Shown here: in pieces, positions 13,061 to 15,183 of the stretch
How positions within the stretch are numbered: the stretch's first letter is position 1
Layout of the letters: each line of letters starts with the position of its first letter
DNA from: Bacteroidales bacterium UBA1711
GTDB taxonomy: Bacteria; Bacteroidota; Bacteroidia; Bacteroidales; P3
Reading direction: 5' to 3'
Assembly: GCA_002317325.1 (NCBI GenBank)
Contig: DCJB01000128.1
Location: forward strand, 1-15,183
Length of the DNA stretch: 15,183 nt
The notes under the pieces: generated by a model
What the model was told of the DNA's origin: nothing
What the model saw: the letters and a program-made list of their open reading frames with translations, nothing else
The model's database searches: none
Position numbers and translations under genes: made by a program

Positions 13061-13525
13061 GTCCGCCGTCCTGCACGCGCGGACTCTCTGTATGGTGTTC
13101 ATCTCATAATTGCTGTGCAACTCGCGGCTGACATAGTTTATGCTGTACGCGTAGTTCGAGCTATAGTACTCCGACAGCCAGTGGCTCTTCCCAAGAGGAG
13201 AACCGCCCACCTCCTTCAGCGCCCGGTTTATATCATAAAGGTACGCCAAAACAAAGAAAGCTTCTCGCTTGCTGAAAGTGCGGATACCGGTCTCTCTAAA
13301 TGTCGCGATGGCGTCATACCACGTCATCACGTCGTATCCCTTCGGCGACTTCATGTCCTCCCGCTCGATGAGCAAGTCAACATCGCCAACGCGGAGCCGC
13401 ACCAGCCGATCCCCGTACTTCTCATACACGCTCACCGCCGGCGCAGCCTCCACATAGCGCGCCGCGCCCGGATAGTTCTCGTCAACTACCTGCCCTGTAA
13501 AGGGGCTGTAAAATATCTCTTTCAT
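13043..13525 (-). CDS. DUF1566-like early protein
   Basis: This 160-residue protein starts MKEIFYSPFTGQVVDENYPG. Its C-terminal part follows the DUF1566 pattern, a C-type-lectin-like fold: TWYDAIATFRETG (68-80), a counterpart of the WRLPT-x-EL motif as IRTFSKREAFFVL (81-93), YDINRALKEVGG (97-108), then HWLSEYYSSNYAYSINYVSR (115-134) and a closing QRVRACR (146-152). DUF1566 domains occur in surface and phage proteins, and the fold is shared with variable proteins of diversity-generating retroelements. No signal peptide is present. Its place among early genes is unusual for a binding protein. The domain match is by eye and the biological role is unknown. Confidence 0.7.
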   Translation of the reverse strand: MKEIFYSPFTGQVVDENYPGAARYVEAAPAVSVYEKYGDRLVRLRVGDVDLLIEREDMKSPKGYDVMTWYDAIATFRETGIRTFSKREAFFVLAYLYDINRALKEVGGSPLGKSHWLSEYYSSNYAYSINYVSRELHSNYEMNTIQRVRACRTADGLIKN

Positions 13526-13560
13526 TTCAATTCTAAATTATTAATTCTTAATTATTAATT
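13526..13560 (-). repeat. AT-rich leader repeat (copy 2)
   Basis: The minus strand carries tandem AATTAATAATTAAGAATT-type units ending in TTTAGAATTGAA before the ATG at 13525. The stop of the upstream gene (13561-13559) overlaps its start. It is the longest of the four copies, at about 35 bases with almost no G or C. Confidence 0.6.
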
Positions 13561-14059
13561 AATTAAACCCTTCCCACCTCCGCTGGCTCAGGTACGTCTC
13601 CGCGTATGGCATATCCGTCTTGTGGCTCTCCGAGTGCCTCCGCTGGTGTACTGCTCCTCGCAGCGCCAGCAGCCGCTCCTCATCGTTCAGCGCCGTCCAC
13701 AGCTTCCTCGCGCGCCCCTTGTTCCCCACCTTGTAGCCGTATGCCTCCCAAAAATGCTCGAAACTCAAGTCCGTCTCCGTCACATCCTTCACCGCGCAGC
13801 CTACTTCTATCATCCTGTCAAACTCAGCCGGCAGACGCCCTCCCCTCAACTCAACATATTCCGGCAGCCGCGACTTCGTCGCTTTAACAAACTGGCTCCC
13901 GCATCCCATCCTGAACTCTATGCTGCTAAGCACGTATGCCGTAAACTCCTCTCCGTCCGGGCGCCTGCCCTTCCCCTCGTCTCCATACCTTGCCACCGCC
14001 ATGCACCCCTTGTGATTCGGGTGCTCCACCGAATAACTCGGCACATTCTTTCCATTCAT
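13559..14059 (-). CDS. Replication-protein-like (C-terminal WED-type motif)
   Basis: This 166-residue protein starts MNGKNVPSYSVEHPNHKGCM. The C-terminal 65 residues match a module common in phage replication proteins of the DnaD/DnaT-related or primosome-helper type: FEHFWEAYGYKVGNKGRARK, LWTALNDEERLLALRGAV, and DMPYAETYLSQRRWEGF. This matches the usual F-x-x-x-YP-K ... mPxxxTYLN-x-x-RWE form. Such domains recruit helicase or primase to DNA. In Mu-type phages early genes support transposition replication, so this location fits. The N-terminal half is not recognised. It is separated from the MazG-like gene by a terminator-like hairpin. Confidence 0.65.
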   Translation of the reverse strand: MNGKNVPSYSVEHPNHKGCMAVARYGDEGKGRRPDGEEFTAYVLSSIEFRMGCGSQFVKATKSRLPEYVELRGGRLPAEFDRMIEVGCAVKDVTETDLSFEHFWEAYGYKVGNKGRARKLWTALNDEERLLALRGAVHQRRHSESHKTDMPYAETYLSQRRWEGFN

Positions 14060-14082
14060 TAAATAATTCTTAATCCTTAATT
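14060..14082 (-). repeat. AT-rich leader repeat (copy 3)
   Basis: AATTAAGGATTAAGAATTAT and three more bases precede the ATG at 14059 on the minus strand, immediately downstream of the terminator-like hairpin's T-run. Related to the leaders at 13042, 13526 and 14483. Confidence 0.55.
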
Positions 14083-14132
14083 AAAAAAGAGGCCTCCGCC
14101 CGCCTCCGCGGCCCTTTGGGCTTTGGCCTCCC
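14083..14132 (-). terminator. Terminator or attenuator between early genes
   Basis: On the minus strand GAGGCC (14130-14125) pairs with GGCCTC (14094-14089), extended by two G-U pairs, and is followed directly by TTTTTT (14088-14083). A small inner hairpin GCCC-AAA-GGGC lies within the 30-base loop. This should at least weaken read-through from DUF3164/MazG into the replication gene, although genes on both sides point the same way. Confidence 0.6.
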
Positions 14133-14158
14133 ACTCAAAACAAAAACACAAAATGCTT

Positions 14159-14482
14159 TCAATGTTGCATATTACGGCGCCTCTGAACCTTTTTTAGCCT
14201 TTTTTTCAGACGCTCGTATTTGAATATAAACATGTTTTCATAATGTTCCGCGCCTTCTTCAGACAGCATGAAAATCAGTTGGGTAAACACGATGTACACG
14301 TCCGCCATCTCCTCCGCAATCTTCTTCTCGTCCCCGCGCCCGTCCAGCTCGTGTTGCAGCTCCACCAGCAACTCCGCCAGCTCCTCGCACGCCTTTTGCG
14401 TCTGCGTCTTGCGGCCAAAGGTTTCAATTGCGGCCTGCGCCACCATTAAAAAATCATCTTCAATGGATTTTAACGATTCCAT
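14159..14482 (-). CDS. MazG-like nucleotide pyrophosphohydrolase
   Basis: This 107-residue all-helical protein has the MazG metal-binding pattern: KACEELAELLVELQHEL gives E33, E34 and E37, and KIAEEMADVYIVFTQLIFML gives E58 and D61. Family members hydrolyse (d)NTPs, or sometimes (p)ppGpp-related or modified nucleotides, to monophosphate and pyrophosphate, using Mg2+. Phage versions may adjust nucleotide pools or blunt stress signalling during infection. The length suits a single-domain phage MazG. The C-terminus is very basic (ERLKKRLKKVQRRRNMQH). It starts 26 bp after DUF3164 inside an AT-rich leader and is followed by a terminator-like hairpin. The substrate cannot be read from sequence. 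Confidence 0.8.
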   Translation of the reverse strand: MESLKSIEDDFLMVAQAAIETFGRKTQTQKACEELAELLVELQHELDGRGDEKKIAEEMADVYIVFTQLIFMLSEEGAEHYENMFIFKYERLKKRLKKVQRRRNMQH

Positions 14483-14511
14483 AATTCTAAAATATTAATT
14501 CTTAATTCTTA
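14483..14511 (-). repeat. AT-rich leader repeat (copy 4)
   Basis: The minus strand has tandem AATTAAGAATTAAGAATTAA units followed by TATTTTAGAATT before the ATG at 14482. The stop of DUF3164 (14511-14509) lies inside the repeat, so the gene end and the next leader share bases. Confidence 0.6.
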
Positions 14512-15183
14512 ATTTTCAGTGATGCTCAGCGGCAAATCGACCCATTCGGCCTCGCCGTTCTCGAGGCTCTTCTTGCGCCTGGCTCTGATGTAGCGCTTCG
14601 AGCGCACGGGTCTGTAGCAGCTCTGGATGATGTCGATGCCCTCGATGAACTCCTCGTCGCCGGTCTCCTTGGCTATGCGGGCCAGCTGCAGCACTCGGCT
14701 TGCCTTCAGGTTGCCTGCCTGGTCGCGGCTCAGCAGCCTCAGTATGCTGTCCACAAGCACCTGGCTCTTCTCGTCCTTGGCCAAGGAGTTCATGTATTTC
14801 TTCACCTTGGCTATGCCTTCTTCCACGCCGTCCATGTAGGCGTCGAGCATGTTGTATCCCATCTCGATGCGCATACTGCCGTCCGACGTGGTGAAGGTGT
14901 AGCTGTTCTGCTCCGTCTTGCCGGCTTCGGTGTTCACCTCGCGGCGCATTTCCAGCAGCGTGCCAAACTTGCTCCAAACCTCCTCTCGGCACTCCTTCAG
15001 CTGCTCGCTGCATGCCTCCAGGTCGGCAAAGGCTTCGCCCATCACCTCATCCGTCAGCTCCTGCAAGTCCTCGCGCATCTTCCTCTTCGCCTCGATGGCG
15101 GCCTTGCGTTCCTTTTCCTTCCGGAAGGCCTCAAGCTCGGCCTTCTCTTCCAGGGTCATTTCGACCAATGTTCTTTCTGACAT
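14509..15183 (-). CDS. DUF3164 protein (Mu-type early gene)
   Basis: This 224-residue protein begins at an ATG formed by the last three bases of the window, so a start further upstream cannot be excluded, although MSERTLVEMTLEEKAELEAF is a natural beginning. It has a long charged helix (about 10-95), then DGSMRIEMGYNMLDAYMDGV and a C-terminal IQSCYRPVRSKRYIRARRK, which together are typical of DUF3164. Members occur in the early regions of Mu-like phages; their biochemical role is unknown. This is the first visible gene of the early operon and one of the best markers that the element is Mu-like. Transposase genes would be expected upstream, beyond the window. Confidence 0.85.
   Translation of the reverse strand: MSERTLVEMTLEEKAELEAFRKEKERKAAIEAKRKMREDLQELTDEVMGEAFADLEACSEQLKECREEVWSKFGTLLEMRREVNTEAGKTEQNSYTFTTSDGSMRIEMGYNMLDAYMDGVEEGIAKVKKYMNSLAKDEKSQVLVDSILRLLSRDQAGNLKASRVLQLARIAKETGDEEFIEGIDIIQSCYRPVRSKRYIRARRKKSLENGEAEWVDLPLSITEN

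Noticed and set aside
1..15183. CRISPR array, tRNA or integrase attachment site
   Set aside because: No regularly spaced direct repeats with unique spacers, no cloverleaf-like sequence and no recombinase gene were seen.

Overview
The window is part of a Mu-like (transposable, contractile-tailed) prophage of a Bacteroidales host, probably a gut Bacteroides, Parabacteroides or Alistipes relative. The host call rests on three things. Promoter-like sequences fit the Bacteroidetes pattern (TTTG at -33, TAnnTTTG at -7). Shine-Dalgarno sequences are nearly absent. Several start codons are preceded by AT-rich AATTAAGAATT-type leaders. The phage call rests on linked Mu-type families: DUF3164, terminase, gp36-like DUF1320, DUF935 portal, MuF, gpG, gp37-like, protease/scaffold, capsid, sheath, tube, tail chaperone and tape measure. 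No tRNA, rRNA, CRISPR array, transposase or phage end is visible, and no gene-free gap exceeds 300 bases.

Layout. (A) 1-5657, minus strand, late head/tail operon, transcribed right to left: protease/scaffold, major capsid protein, sheath (DUF2586), tail tube, tail assembly chaperone with a -1-frame extension, and tape measure (runs off the left edge). One small two-helix membrane ORF (1120-1362) points the other way between chaperone and tape measure. (B) 5658-5803, divergent control region with two near-identical -7 boxes and leaders, an inverted repeat and direct repeats. (C) 5804-12285, plus strand, packaging/connector operon: small terminase, large terminase, DUF1320, portal, MuF with a toxin-like C-terminus, gpG-like protein and gp37-like protein. 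A strong hairpin at 12290-12317 closes it. (D) 12336-15183, minus strand, early/middle genes: DUF3164, MazG-like pyrophosphohydrolase, a replication-protein-like gene, a DUF1566-like protein and two unknowns. Regions A and D share a strand, so the packaging module C looks inverted between them.

The most interesting points are these. The MuF gene ends in an AT-rich, nuclease-like domain followed by no immunity gene. The gap after it instead holds a well-formed minus-strand promoter, a short hairpin and a terminator, which together look like a small RNA gene of about 55 nt. The MuF reading frame is open upstream of its first usable start but has no normal start codon there, and a 7-bp tandem repeat sits just before it. 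The tail chaperone has a 63-codon extension in the -1 frame without a classical slippery site. The protease gene carries an AT-rich patch in front of an internal methionine, suggesting a nested scaffold product as in Mu I/Z. All functions are assigned from sequence reading alone, without database searches.
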